Origin: Phytophthora sp. 'mugwort'
Lineage: Eukaryota > Oomycota > Peronosporomycetes > Peronosporales > Peronosporaceae
DNA length: 64,000 nucleotides
Direction: 5' to 3'
Assembly: GCA_033558025.1 (NCBI GenBank)
Contig: JAUCEF010000017.1
Span: 2,604,001-2,668,000 of the forward strand
Part shown: piece by piece, positions 53,563 through 63,578 of the stretch
Layout of the letters: every line of letters begins with the position of its first letter
How positions within the stretch are numbered: the first letter of the stretch is position 1
Translations under genes and position numbers: made by a program
The notes under the pieces: model-generated
What the model was told of the DNA's origin: nothing
The model's input: the letters and a program-made list of their open reading frames with translations, nothing else
Database searches by the model: none

Positions 53563-56329
53563 ATGCCACATGACGCTGACGCCGACGCCAACACCTCTCC
53601 TGTGGCTAACGGAACGTCTTCATATATTTCGACACCTTTAGAGCAAGCCCTAGACGCCCTTATTAATGGGGATGATAACCCTGACCCCGACCGGTTCCTG
53701 GACGTCGTAGTAACCAGCGTCGACGCGGCGCCTGCGAGCGTCACACAAAGCATCGCCTCCTCGCTCTCCGCCTCGGGAATCCATGCCTACACCGTCGAGT
53801 TCGTCGTAACGAAAGGTGTCACCTCGTACTGCATCGAGCGGCCGCTCTACGCGCTGTTCGACGTTTTGAGCGACATCCAAGCCGCGTCCCCGACGCGCCA
53901 GCGCCCCAACGACGACGACACCAATACTCCACCAGTGCTACCGGAATTCCCACCCAAGGGCAGTCGCAACGACGCTGTGATCGCTCAATGGTGCGCTCAA
54001 ATGACAACGTTCCTGGCCGCTCATCGATGTGGGATGCTGGAGCTGCATCCGGACTGGCTAAGCTTTGTGGCCGAGCGCGACGAGGACAAAGGCGCCAGAA
54101 TGCACATGACGGCGGTTGATTTTATCCTACAACCTTTTCTATTAGAGAAGTTTTATGTGCCGAGAGGATCGCGCCATGAAATGGTGATGCAAGTGAAGAA
54201 ATTAAAGAAGGACGACGATGCTCCACAGTTTATTGTGTGGAAGTTCGAGTTGGAGGATTTCGACGTGGATTTCAGTGTGTCATTTGCACCGGAGCCGTAC
54301 GAGCAGCCGGTTGAGATTGTCCATGCGCGGACGAGATATGTGGCAACCACGACGGGTCGTGCTGTGGAAGGATTGTATCGGTGTCTACGACCAGGGAAGG
54401 CTACTTTTGTTTGGGACAACTCGTATTCAAGGCTGCGGGGGTAAGTGGGAAGCTAGCAAGGCAAAGAGTATCAAGTGAGACGTCCTAGGTTCTTACGCGA
54501 GGCTTGTTTTGCTGCGTGCAGGAAGAACGTTTTGTATCAGGTTCAGGTTGTGACCAGTAGTATTATGGAATCGGCGACGGCGGCGGCAGATGCGCTGGAT
54601 GAGGCTGTTCAGGCGGAGAAGGCACGCGATCAAGAACGGAATGCAGCCCTATCCACGGCGCTCATTGTAAGTCCCGGATCACCTGATGCAAACCAACAGG
54701 CTGGATATTCTGCATACATCCCCGAGGCTATCGCTCAGCAGAGCTGGCTACTAAGTGCTCCAATGAACGTGGCGGGACACTTGGCATCAAAACTCTTTGG
54801 ATCCCAGGAAGAGACGGCAGTAGTATCATCATCGAGAAGTCAACGCAGCGGAGAATCAGACAGCGAGGCCCGCAGTTTGTTGGAGGAGTTAAATGGGCTC
54901 AATATGCAGCTGATGGAACGGATGGTACGTTAAAACCACCCAATTGAAAGTGCACAGCGCGATGACCCCGCTTCTTAATTGATACAGGAAAGCTTGGAAG
55001 ACAGTGTCGCTAAGCTGACCGCTGAACGCGATCAAGAACGGTCGAAGACGCATATGGCTATTGTGGAGAAGGAGAATTTTGCCAACGAGGTGAAGGCAAA
55101 AGATCAAGAATTAACTTCAATCGCTGGCGAGCTTCAGCGGATACAGAGAGAACGTGAAGCGTGGCGTGATATTCAAGCGGAACGCGATGCACTGCTGGAA
55201 GAAAAGCATCGCTGGGCTATGGTGCGCAATTGCAATTGCGTGATCCTCTGTGTAATCATTCCACTAATATTGCTACTGCTTCGTGGCTCAGACGGATGAC
55301 TTTGACGGAGGTGACGAAGTGGCTTCAACTTTAGCGAGCGAAATGGACACAACGACTCGCAATCGGCTTGAACAGGAACTTGGTCAGGCTGAAGCAGCAG
55401 TGCTGCGATGCCGAGCCGAGCTGCGTTACCCGTTAAACAACCACCTTACGGGAACTTCGACTCGATTGGAAAAGGTTGCAAGGGAAATGACAGCGACGAA
55501 ACAGCAATACGAGGAGCAAATGCAGACCTGGGAGCACGAACGTCTGCAGTTGACGCAGCAGCTAGTGAAAGCTCGTGGTCAGAGGCGGGTGCTAGTGACA
55601 GAAATTCGCAACATGCGCACTCAGACTGAGGGTCAGATTGCTGTGGCCATGGCTGAAGCGAGCGAGGCGCGCATGGTGAATAAGCGATTGAAAAAGCAGA
55701 ATGAACTATTACTGACTCAGATCAGGACGCTTATTAACGAAGCTGAAGAAAGTGAGAAGAAACTCCAGGATGTCCGGGACGAGTTAAAGCAACAACAACA
55801 AACGGCACAACAACTTATTGAATCAGAGCAAAATGGAGTCGCTGGAGCCGAAGGTGCTGTCGTGATGATGGATCTTTCGGTTCGGAATGAGCAACCATCA
55901 CTTGAGGCCCGCTCCTTAAACCATGATAGCCTTCACAGCGATGCTAGCCTCAGTGAAGCGAGCCGACATGAGACAACGGAAGAGGAGGAAGACTCGCCAG
56001 TCCCATATACATTGAGTGAGGACGACATTGCCATTTTGAATGGGCGGCTTCCTCCTTCTGTATCGATGAGGCCAGCGAACGCTTCTTCACCAGAGCGGCA
56101 CGAAGAGGCTCAAACGCTGTCGTTCTCCTCATCAGCGCCATCAATCGACCATGAAAATCCGTACCGTGCACGACTCGTAGCCTTCTTTGAAGAACGTGAT
56201 CCGGAGAAGCTAACCGAAGTGGACGTGATGCTCGCAAGCTACAAGGGTGTCGAAGAGTCTCTCTTCGAGAGCTTGGAACTCAAGTACAGCTTCATGGAGC
56301 TTAACCAACGTATTGCACAGGCAATGTAA
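53563..56329 (+). CDS. PX-like / GOLD-domain protein with long coiled coil
   Basis: Four exons: 53563-54440, 54522-54924, 54988-55221 and 55292-56329. Introns are 81, 63 and 70 nt (GTAAGT, GTACGT, GTGCGC; all end CAG), with phases agreeing; product about 850 residues. I chose the ATG at 53563 (MPHDADADANTSPVANG); an in-frame ATG at 53476 would add 29 residues unlike the rest. Residues about 60-190 look PX-like (AYTVEFVVTKGVTSYCIERP ... VLPEFPPKGSRNDAVIAQWC). Residues about 210-315 form a GOLD domain (IVWKFELEDFDVDFSVSFAP ... ATFVWDNSYSRLRGKNVLYQ); intron 1 falls inside it. The C-terminal half is mainly coiled coil, with an acidic Ser-rich linker. GOLD domains bind cargo or lipids in vesicle traffic and PX binds phosphoinositides, so a peripheral membrane tether in the secretory or endosomal path is inferred. 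No transmembrane helix is seen. Confidence 0.82.
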
Positions 56330-56502
56330 ACAACAAACGCAACTCAAACAAAGTCAACAAACTGCTGTCCAAGCAGACCAGAGCTTCATTTAAACAAATG
56401 TAAAAACCTTCATGCCTTCCAGCTCAACTGACAACAAAGCTCGGGAATGCCAAGAAAAGAAAACACCACCCCATGAGATAGCAACGTAATCCGTTGAATA
56501 GC

Positions 56503-57138
56503 TTAGTCCTTCTTGGTCTTGGGTGCCTTGTTGCCGCGGCTCGTGCAGCAGCCGCACATGCAGCCGAGCAGCAGGCCGAGCAACAACCCACTGGAGAAGG
56601 TAACGAGCAGCACATTCTTCTTGGTGGCCAGCAGCGTGATGAAGTCCCGTTTGACGTCCAGCGCCTGCTGCGTGGCGATGTCCAGGAAGCTCGGGTCGCC
56701 ACTCACCGCCTCGCCCTGCACGTTCTTAAAACCTCCGCGCGCAAAGGCCGCAAGGTCCTCAAGCGTACGCTTGCCCGCGAACTTGTACGACTTGCCGTGG
56801 CTGAAGTGTAGCACTGTGGGGAAGCCGCGAATGCCGAAGCGCTTGCCCAGCTCGGCATTGGCCGTCACATCCACCTTGGCCACGTTCACCTCGCCCTTAA
56901 GCTCGTCTGCCACCTTCTCGTAGATGGGCGCCAGCTTCTTGCAGTGGCCGCACCATGGCGCGTAGAACTCGACCAGCCAGTCGCCGGTGGTGGCGCCCGA
57001 GCCGGCCTGCGTCTTGTGCTCGAAGTCGGCCGTGGTCAGCACGACCACGGTAGACGCGGCCTCGTCGGCGGCTGCCAGCTGCAACGCGCCCAGTAGCGCA
57101 AGCAGCGCCATGCACAGGTGCTGCCAGCAGGAAGACAT
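56503..57138 (-). CDS. ER thioredoxin-fold transmembrane protein (PDI/TMX-like)
   Basis: A single exon of 211 residues from an ATG at 57138. Residues 1-24 are a signal peptide (ALLALLGALQLAAADEA). Residues about 28-140 are one thioredoxin fold with WLVEFYAPWCGHCKKLAPIY (active site CGHC) and GIRGFPTVLHF carrying the cis-proline. Near the C-terminus a hydrophobic span (LLVTFSSGLLLGLLLGCMCG) can cross the membrane. The end KTKKD fits a K-x-K-x-x ER-retrieval signal facing the cytosol. It would form or shuffle disulfides in the ER lumen, like metazoan TMX proteins. The gene is convergent with the GOLD gene, with 173 bp between stops. Confidence 0.9.
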   Translation of the reverse strand: MSSCWQHLCMALLALLGALQLAAADEAASTVVVLTTADFEHKTQAGSGATTGDWLVEFYAPWCGHCKKLAPIYEKVADELKGEVNVAKVDVTANAELGKRFGIRGFPTVLHFSHGKSYKFAGKRTLEDLAAFARGGFKNVQGEAVSGDPSFLDIATQQALDVKRDFITLLATKKNVLLVTFSSGLLLGLLLGCMCGCCTSRGNKAPKTKKD

Positions 57139-57360
57139 GGTGATGCCAACGATGAGATTGGTAGACCGCCAAATGCGTAATGACTTCGACTTTGTAATTT
57201 GTGGTCGTGTCGCGATCTTTTACTTCGACTTGGCCACGTGGAGAGATGTCGTTGATTGGCTGAATTAAATGATGTGGTGCACGTCAAACGCCAACAACCG
57301 TAAGATGTGATTGAAAAGTGAATGCGGCACCACCTTCCTGTACATGTATTTCCTGCCTTC

Positions 57361-58002
57361 TCACATTATGTAATGCAACTTCTTGGGGTGGCGTCGTAGC
57401 TTGCCATTCTTAATCAGCCGGACGACCACGCTGTTGCTCACTCCAAGAGCGGTCGAAAGACCTCTGCCCGTCATCCGACGCTCCGCTGGGATCGCCGCGA
57501 TACGAACCTTGAGCTCTTCGTCCGGCACTTTAGGCTTCCGCCCCGAGTGGCCCTTGATCCGACTGGCGACGTTGCCTGCCAGGCCGTCCGTCGTGCTGGA
57601 GGCCGTATGCAGTTTCCAGAGCCGACGGATTGTGGCGCGGTGCACGCCAAAGTGGGTGGCCGCAGCCTTCATGTCCCCGTGCTTAAGGCGTCCCCCGGCA
57701 CTGTTTGCCAATAGATAATGGACGATCGCCACGCGCTGTTGATCCGTGAGGTTTTTCCGCTTCTCCTTGGGCGACTTGGTCGACGATTCCTCCCCCTCAC
57801 CGGCCAACGTTTCAGCCGGGATCTCGATTGCAACTTCCTCCAGCTTGGGCGGAGCCTCCAGAGGCATTTCGGACAGTTTGGGCAACGCCATCACGGAAAT
57901 TTCCGGCATCTGGAGCGCCGCCAACGCCATCTCGGTTGCCTGCAGGGACGCCGGCGCGGGGAGCAGGGGCTCCTGGGGTGTCACGGTCGCGGGGGACTCC
58001 AT
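57361..58002 (-). CDS. Mariner-transposase-derived DNA-binding protein
   Basis: A single uninterrupted frame of 213 residues from an ATG at 58002. Residues 1-75 are Pro/Leu/Glu-rich with repeated ALPKLSEMPLEAPPKLEE-like text. Residues about 80-213 match the N-terminal helix-turn-helix region of plant/oomycete Mariner-like transposases: KRKNLTDQQRVAIVHYLLAN, KHGDMKAAATHFGVHRATIR, RLWKLH, GRKPKVPDEELKVRIAAIP, TGRGLSTALGVSNSVVVRLI. The protein stops where the DDD nuclease would begin. It lies in the gene-dense block with no transposon ends seen, so a domesticated DNA-binding regulator is likely; a truncated transposase that happens to stay open is the alternative. A same-family nuclease relic is at 13.1-13.7 kb. 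It lies 165 bp from the ATG of the plus-strand frame at 58168, so the two may share a divergent promoter. Confidence 0.75.
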   Translation of the reverse strand: MESPATVTPQEPLLPAPASLQATEMALAALQMPEISVMALPKLSEMPLEAPPKLEEVAIEIPAETLAGEGEESSTKSPKEKRKNLTDQQRVAIVHYLLANSAGGRLKHGDMKAAATHFGVHRATIRRLWKLHTASSTTDGLAGNVASRIKGHSGRKPKVPDEELKVRIAAIPAERRMTGRGLSTALGVSNSVVVRLIKNGKLRRHPKKLHYIM

Positions 58003-58167
58003 CGCACTCTGGTCGACTATGTTTGCCGCCTTTCGCTCTCTACGATTGAGTTTTTATCCACTTTTCATCCAACCAAACGGCCTGATTGCATAATTATAGC
58101 CAATCAACGAATTCTTGGTGCAATCATAGTGTGCGCAAATGGTACAATCAAATTCACTGGCTCGAAC

Positions 58168-58458
58168 ATGGCGGCGACGTATGCGGCGCAGGTCTCTGAA
58201 GCGCTGCACACGCTGCTGGACACGACGCGAGTGAACGTCCACCCTGTCGTAGAGTTTGTGTCCTGTGGCGCAGGGTTAAACGAACATTTCGTGCCGAAAA
58301 CGTCGTTAGAGAAGCATTTGGTGGGGGATTCGGAGCTGGTGGTTGGGTTACAAATGCCGATCTTTGGCGTTAACACTGTGCTACTGCTGCTGCATTTGTG
58401 GGATGTATTGACGACAGAGGAAATGTCATGGAGAACGACGACCTCGACCCATTCATAA
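58168..58458 (+). CDS. Open frame upstream of the PWI gene; separate small protein or its first exon
   Basis: ATG at 58168, 96 residues: AATYAAQVSEALHTLLDTT ... FVSCGAGLNEHFVPKTSLEK ... DSELVVGLQMPIFGVNTVLL. I do not recognise it. The end overlaps the start of the PWI gene in another frame. A 71-nt intron, 58347-58417 (donor GTTACA, weak; acceptor GACAG), would join residue 60 in frame to the PWI gene (GDSELVVG|GNVMENDD), making this its 5' exon. Codon texture looks coding up to about 58345. Either reading is possible. Confidence 0.45.
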   Translation: MAATYAAQVSEALHTLLDTTRVNVHPVVEFVSCGAGLNEHFVPKTSLEKHLVGDSELVVGLQMPIFGVNTVLLLLHLWDVLTTEEMSWRTTTSTHS

Positions 58459-59915
58459 TGCAGCGGTAAGGTGCTCCTCGCAAGCAATGTTGAAGCATGC
58501 CCAAACTGATATCTTGTCGGTTTGATTGGTAGTTCTACTACGGCAGACGCAATGAAGAGAATGCTGCAGTTTCTGAAGATACTGGAACCAGCGGAGCTCT
58601 GCTGGAAGACGGGACTGGAGGTAGTCCGGACGATGACGAGTCTGGGCTGCAGAGTTTGGTGGAGCCTGAGACAGAGGGGCAGGAAGCTGGTGCTGTGCAG
58701 GAGAAAGGAGTGATTGCTGCAATTCAGAGGGTTACAGCTTCTGCTAGCGCGTTCTATGAGCAAGTGCAAGCGTGGCGGCGCATCCCGCTCGAATACGCGA
58801 CGATGAAAGACAACGAGCGTAAACTGGTAACGTCGTCGGCGGTGCGCCGGTGGCTGAATGCCGAGCTCAGTCGTCCTGGGATACTTCCTAGTGGTGACCC
58901 AATCGATGAGGAGCTGGTCGAATACGTAGCGGGACTGCTGGACCACCCAGACTTCTGCCAACCTGATCTGCTGGTATTGGAACTTCACGAGTTCCTTGGC
59001 CGCAACGTCACCGTGAGCTGTGTGCATGATGATAGTTTTTTTTTAATATGCCTGTCCCTCACAATGACTTACTTTCGTTCGGATGTGCATCTTAGAATAT
59101 CGTGCTCGCATTATGGAAATTTATGATTGTCGAGATCGGCTTGCGTAGTGTATTCGTACGTTGTTTTCTGTCTGTGGCAGGCACATTGCCGTAGCTGAGC
59201 TAACATTTGTATATTTCTGGCTTAATAGAAGACGGAGAAGAGCGGGACAGGAAACAAGATACAAGTGATTTCTACAGTCACAAAGCGTGAGTCTGCGGCC
59301 CAGAATGCTGTACCAAGAAAGTCTCAGCCGCCATCAGGTGATGCACTCACTGAGCACGATTACAAGCGTCGACGTGTTTCGTACAGAGGGAAGGTGGGTA
59401 CCAAGACGGGCCCGGCAGCATTCCGTGAAATGATCCAGAAGCACATGGTCGGGCTCAGTCTCGAAATGGATCGCGAGCTGGTGCTTGGAGGTGGGTTTCA
59501 TGATGAGGTCAATAGCGGCAGTAAGCCAAACACAACACAGCTAGCTCGTCGGGAAGCCGTGGATTGGCGTAACTTTACCGATGCACTTGAAGTACGCAAC
59601 CGAAGTCGCCAAGATAAACGATCGAGTAAAAGGCGTCGATCTAAGTCAAGGTCAAGGTCGAGACGACGAGACAGCACAAGTGACAGCTACGCCGCGGGGA
59701 AAACTGCACACCGTAGACACAAAGGCGATGCAAGTACTGAGCGAAGTGGAAGAAGATCTCCCGAACGTCGCCGCAGGAGCAGTAGAAGTCCAAGAAGCTC
59801 TCGACGGCGGGACTGTCGTGACTCTGATTGCCGTCACAGCAGTGCGAGAAGACAAAGCTTCAGCGTGGATCGAGATCGAGATGAGTATCATCGCCGTGAA
59901 TACTATCGTCGCTGA
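58428..59915 (+). CDS. PWI-like domain protein with C-terminal RS-rich tail
   Basis: Three exons, 58428-58465, 58547-59012 and 59229-59915, with introns of 81 nt (GTAAGG..CAG) and 216 nt (GTGAGC..TAG). Phases agree and give 396 residues from MENDDLDPFIMQR; a longer N-terminus through 58168 is possible. After an acidic stretch, residues about 75-165 form a PWI-like helical domain: MKDNERKLVTSSAVRRWLNA, IDEELVEYVAGLLDHPDFCQ, PDLLVLELHEFLGRNV. The third exon is basic, with YKRRRVSYRGKVGTKTGPAA and REMIQKHMVGLSLEMDRELV, and ends in RS/RD repeats (SKSRSRSRRRDSTS, RRSPERRRRSSRSPRSSRRR). PWI domains bind nucleic acid and RS tails mediate splicing-factor contacts (as in SRRM1 and RBM25), so a nuclear pre-mRNA processing role is inferred. 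CCDC43-type PWI-like proteins are an alternative relative. Confidence 0.8.
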
Positions 59916-60022
59916 CGTACTGATTCAGCAGACGTGGAGGAAACCAAAAAGCGATAGTTTCGAGCGTGTAAGCTGAAGAAATGCGTAGTGAAAACGTATT
60001 AATACTTAACTTCAGCGGATCT

Positions 60023-60603
60023 ATGCCTCCTGGTGCGGGAAATTCCAACCAAGCGCCTTCAAATAGACTATGGGTTTCCTCAACGCAGCGTCCGGTGAGT
60101 ACGACACTCCCCAAGTGGCCCCGCACAGCTCAAGATCTCCGTAAAACACCACCGCAATGTCTCGACAGTGCAAGCCACCGGGAGGTAATTCGACTGCAGG
60201 CTCGCTGATCTATGGAGGTGGGGGTGATAACCAATCGTCCTACCTTGACGAGCGAAAGTCACGTCGTTTCAATCCTCACCAAGCTGAAGCTCCCGAATAT
60301 GGCAGCAGCAGCAACAATATTAAAATGTCCAATGCAGGAGCCGCTGAATTGTCGTACTACGCCAAACCAACGGTCACGCAGGAGCATCGTGACCGTCTGG
60401 CAGTTGCACCGGGAGCTGTCTCGCGAGAAGCTCTGCAGCAGACTAGTGCGTTGGCCGTCGCCCGACGTGGCAACTACTCTGGTAGCAGCTCCGACTACTT
60501 TGCGGGCGGAATGGGAGGCCAGGGCGGTGACAACAACCAGCCACGACGTACTCGGCGAATGTTTGGAGCACCCGGTGGAGATTCCGCGTTCAAGCTGGGC
60601 TAG
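60023..60603 (+). CDS. HN1/Jupiter-like small protein
   Basis: Two exons, 60023-60094 and 60169-60603, with a 74-nt intron (GTGAGT..GACAG) in phase 0; 168 residues. The N-terminus MPPGAGNSNQAPSNRLWVSS leads across the junction to RPCKPPGGNSTAGSLIYGG, resembling the SSRVL(K/R)PPGGG motif at the start of HN1/Jupiter proteins. ERKSRRFNPHQAEAPEYGS and the end RRMFGAPGGDSAFKLG echo the internal repeats of that family. HN1/Jupiter proteins are small, disordered and associated with microtubules; that function is inherited from the family, not shown here. The length fits (about 150 residues in animals). The start is the first ATG of the exon; upstream exons cannot be excluded. Confidence 0.65.
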
Positions 60604-60851
60604 ACGGACACCATTTATTGTTACGGTTCAGGTTAGAATAGGTAGACGAGGTACTCCAAATCAATCAATCGCTTTCAACATCTCCTCTACTAGATACATG
60701 TACACGTTTAAGACTTAGGTCACTATCAATAGTTTTTTTTAATGGAAATAGGATAAGTATACATGAGACTCTTTCTAGCGTTACATCTTTGCTGTTTGCA
60801 CTCTTCGCGACAATTTGAGGAGCTAAGCCGACGGTCTCGTTGGAAGAAGCG

Positions 60852-62357
60852 ATGGGTGGCTTATTCTCGAGGAACTCGGTTGTTCCGCAGCAGCCGCTCT
60901 CCGTTGTGGCGGCTAGTGCCGTAGCACAACCTGCGAAGGCCAAGAAGAATAAGCAGCACAAGTTTAATACTCTGGTGCCAGAGCCGCAAGCACCAGATCA
61001 ACTGTCCCAGAGTGTATGTCGAAGTGCAGTCACCTCTAAAACTTCGTTAACGAATGAACCTCCCAGTCGTGCAGATCTTCGTGTACAATTCCTCAAGGCG
61101 GTGAAGCGTGGGGATGTCGCGGAGATGGAAGGCTTGCTGCAGCGATACCAACATCCGAGGCCTCAAAGTCCAGAGGTCAACGAGGATGAAAGCGAAGAAG
61201 GCGCGAGCGAAGAGTTGGTTAATATTCGAGGCATGTGGGAAAGCACTCCGCTGATCTCTGCTACCCAGTACGCCCACACTGAGGCTGCTCTGTGGTTGCT
61301 GAGTCGTGGTGCCAACCCTCACGCTAGCAACGAGAAAGCAGTAACAGCTCTGTTGTTGGCCAGTCTGGAAGGTTTATTACCTGTCGCCGTGCGGCTTCTA
61401 GAAGGTTTTAAGCCAAAGCCCGACGCACCAGATATCGACAAACAAGTTGGTGTCGTATACAATTCCGCTGCGGACGTGAACGTGCGAGTGAGTCCACTAC
61501 TAGCAGCAAGCATGAATGGCCACGTTGAAATTGTTCGACTTCTGTTAGATCATGGTGCAGCAGTGAATCAGCAAGTATATACCACGATGGGGTCAGGAGC
61601 TTCAACTAGCACCAGCACTTCAGGAGGATCTAGTGCTTTGCTACTCGCTGCGCAGTATGGACATGCTGGTGTAGTGACTCTACTACTACAACGAAAAGCT
61701 GACTATACCTTGCTAGAAGAATCATCAGGAAGCTCAGCATTGCTATCAACATGTGAACACCGTCACGAGGAGTGTGCGATGCTCTTACTTGACGCAATGA
61801 CGTCGCAAAACACAACCCGCCGTTCCAGTGATACAGAGAATGAGCAGTGGCAAGTTGCGAATCACCAGGGCTTCACACCTTTGCACTTTGCAGCGGCGAA
61901 TGGGTTACTTCAAGTGTGCAAGGCCATACTATCAGCTCTAAAAGCACAACAGCAGAACTTAGAGGACGAGGTCATGGCAACTGCCTTTGTGAACGCCCGA
62001 GCTGGCGCTCGACGTGAAAGTGCATTACTTCTTGCTGTTCGGAAGCGACAGCACCAAGTGGCGCGGCTACTGTTGGAAGCGGGTGCCGACGCAGAACTAG
62101 CCGATCGGGGCGGGAACACCGCGACGCAGGTGCTTGCTCGGAACAAGCAGGACGCGCTGCTGCAGTTGTGCGAAGCTGCTAACAGCAAGTCTCAGCGCCA
62201 GCTTGCGTACGACTCTCCTACTGCAGAAGATGTGCTGGTGTCTACGGACAGCGGGGGATCTCACAAAGAGGAAGAACTCCGACGAGCTGAATCGCACGAT
62301 GGGGTCGATACAGACGCCACTTCCAACGACATGTTTGCTCATGTCGACGAACGATAG
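60852..62357 (+). CDS. Ankyrin-repeat protein with probable N-myristoylation
   Basis: A single exon of 501 residues. It starts at the ATG 60852 because MGGLFSRNS has Gly2 and Ser6, an N-myristoylation pattern, followed by a basic stretch (KAKKNKQHK). Residues about 75-440 carry ankyrin repeats, such as STPLISATQYAHTEAALWLL, VSPLLAASMNGHVEIVRLLL, SSALLLAAQYGHAGVVTLLL, FTPLHFAAANGLLQVCKAIL and ESALLLAVRKRQHQVARLLL. A Ser/Asp/Glu-rich tail ends the protein. It is probably a membrane-attached scaffold binding other proteins. No kinase, SOCS or other catalytic domain is present. Confidence 0.9.
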   Translation: MGGLFSRNSVVPQQPLSVVAASAVAQPAKAKKNKQHKFNTLVPEPQAPDQLSQSVCRSAVTSKTSLTNEPPSRADLRVQFLKAVKRGDVAEMEGLLQRYQHPRPQSPEVNEDESEEGASEELVNIRGMWESTPLISATQYAHTEAALWLLSRGANPHASNEKAVTALLLASLEGLLPVAVRLLEGFKPKPDAPDIDKQVGVVYNSAADVNVRVSPLLAASMNGHVEIVRLLLDHGAAVNQQVYTTMGSGASTSTSTSGGSSALLLAAQYGHAGVVTLLLQRKADYTLLEESSGSSALLSTCEHRHEECAMLLLDAMTSQNTTRRSSDTENEQWQVANHQGFTPLHFAAANGLLQVCKAILSALKAQQQNLEDEVMATAFVNARAGARRESALLLAVRKRQHQVARLLLEAGADAELADRGGNTATQVLARNKQDALLQLCEAANSKSQRQLAYDSPTAEDVLVSTDSGGSHKEEELRRAESHDGVDTDATSNDMFAHVDER

Positions 62358-62567
62358 TGAGCGCATTCTCGAGTTATCTTCGATCGGAAGACTCGCTAAC
62401 ACTCAAAGTTACGTGCCATTGAAGTGGGAGGTAAAGAGTCCTCGTATTATAGACCAGTTTTGTGAAGCGGTATACAGTCTACTTCAAGTTGCCTTTATGG
62501 ATCGTACACAATACTATTAAATAGCATAATCAATGCGTTTAAGGGCTCAATTGTGTACCAAGCATTG

Positions 62568-63468
62568 ATGAGCTCCGCTACGAAAAAGAAGAAGCGGCGG
62601 CCGCGGCTCGCGCCGCGATATGCGTTACGAAAAGACCAAGACGAGGAGGAGGAGAAAGAAGCCAATTGTGTCGTCAACATGCAGCAGGCGGAACTGGTGC
62701 TTGAGGTCTTCACCTCCGCCACGTGCCGCTGCTTCGTGCTCAAGTCCTTCAGCGAGGCCAACTTCCACAAAAGCCTCAAGTACGGCATCTGGAGCACCAC
62801 AACGCTGCACAACGCGTTGCTGGACCAAGTGTTCAGAAGTGACCTGACGGCTGTGAGGCCAGTTTTATTCTTCTTCAGGTACCTTTGACGTGAAAGACAT
62901 TTTACTTTCTTAATCAGGTTATGAGCCCATCAGGACTTATGTAAGGTATGTTATATTGCTGACAGTGTGTGCGGCACCAAGCACTTTAATGGAGTAGCTC
63001 GCATGACGTCAGGGGTGCGCACGGACGTGCAATTTCAGCTCTGGGAGAAGCTGAAATACGAGGGGTTCTTCCACGTCGAGTGGCTGTTAGTCAAAGACGT
63101 GCCAAACTGCGTCTTCACGGGGGTCAAGATGAGCAACACACCGACAAAAAAGTCCATCACGTCGTGTCGGGACTGTGAAGAAGTGATGTTTGAAGAGGTA
63201 ATGCTATGCTTTTGACTCCGGGTTCGCAGTACAGAGCAAAGCTGAGCTGACGTGTCGAAACGTTTATCGTTAGGCCAATGAGTTTCTGTCCATCTTCACG
63301 GAGTTTCATAGCCGCTCGAGTGCTTGGGACGATTTTGTACACTACGACCAACTACAAGAGCAACTGGAGCGCAAACGAGGACTAGTGTTGCCGGACGAAG
63401 CTGGCAAGACCGACGTGGACTCGTACCTTAGACCTCTTCAACAGGAAACCCCAGCAATACTCGCGTAA
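62568..63468 (+). CDS. YTH-domain RNA-binding protein (m6A reader)
   Basis: Three exons, 62568-62878, 62966-63197 and 63274-63468, with introns of 87 and 76 nt (GTACCT..CAG, GTAATG..TAG). Phases agree and give 245 residues. The N-terminus is a short basic/acidic leader (ATKKKKRRPRLAPRYALRKD). The YTH domain fills most of the rest: CRCFVLKSFSEANFHKSLKY, YGIWSTT (first cage Trp), LFFFS at exon junction 1, CGTKHFNGVARMTSGVRTD, LWEKLKYEGFFHVEWLLVKD (second Trp region), VPNCVFTG..., ITSCRDCEEVMFEE and AWDDFVHYDQLQEQLERKRG. The family binds N6-methyladenosine in RNA through an aromatic cage. It is much shorter than animal YTHDF proteins and lacks their long disordered N-terminus, closer to a bare YTH module. 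Confidence 0.9.
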
Positions 63469-63578
63469 GAAAGTTACATGCAAATTGGGTTTTATCATTG
63501 AAGCGCATCACTTTGTATGAAACGTCAACGTCGCGTGCATATCGCCCCCTTACTCACTGTGTACTGTATGTGAAGATG

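Noticed and set aside
58104..59027. A 307-codon open frame on the minus strand
   Set aside because: It lies antisense to the PWI gene, which has matching splice phases and a recognisable domain; the minus-strand product shows no domain and is a shadow.
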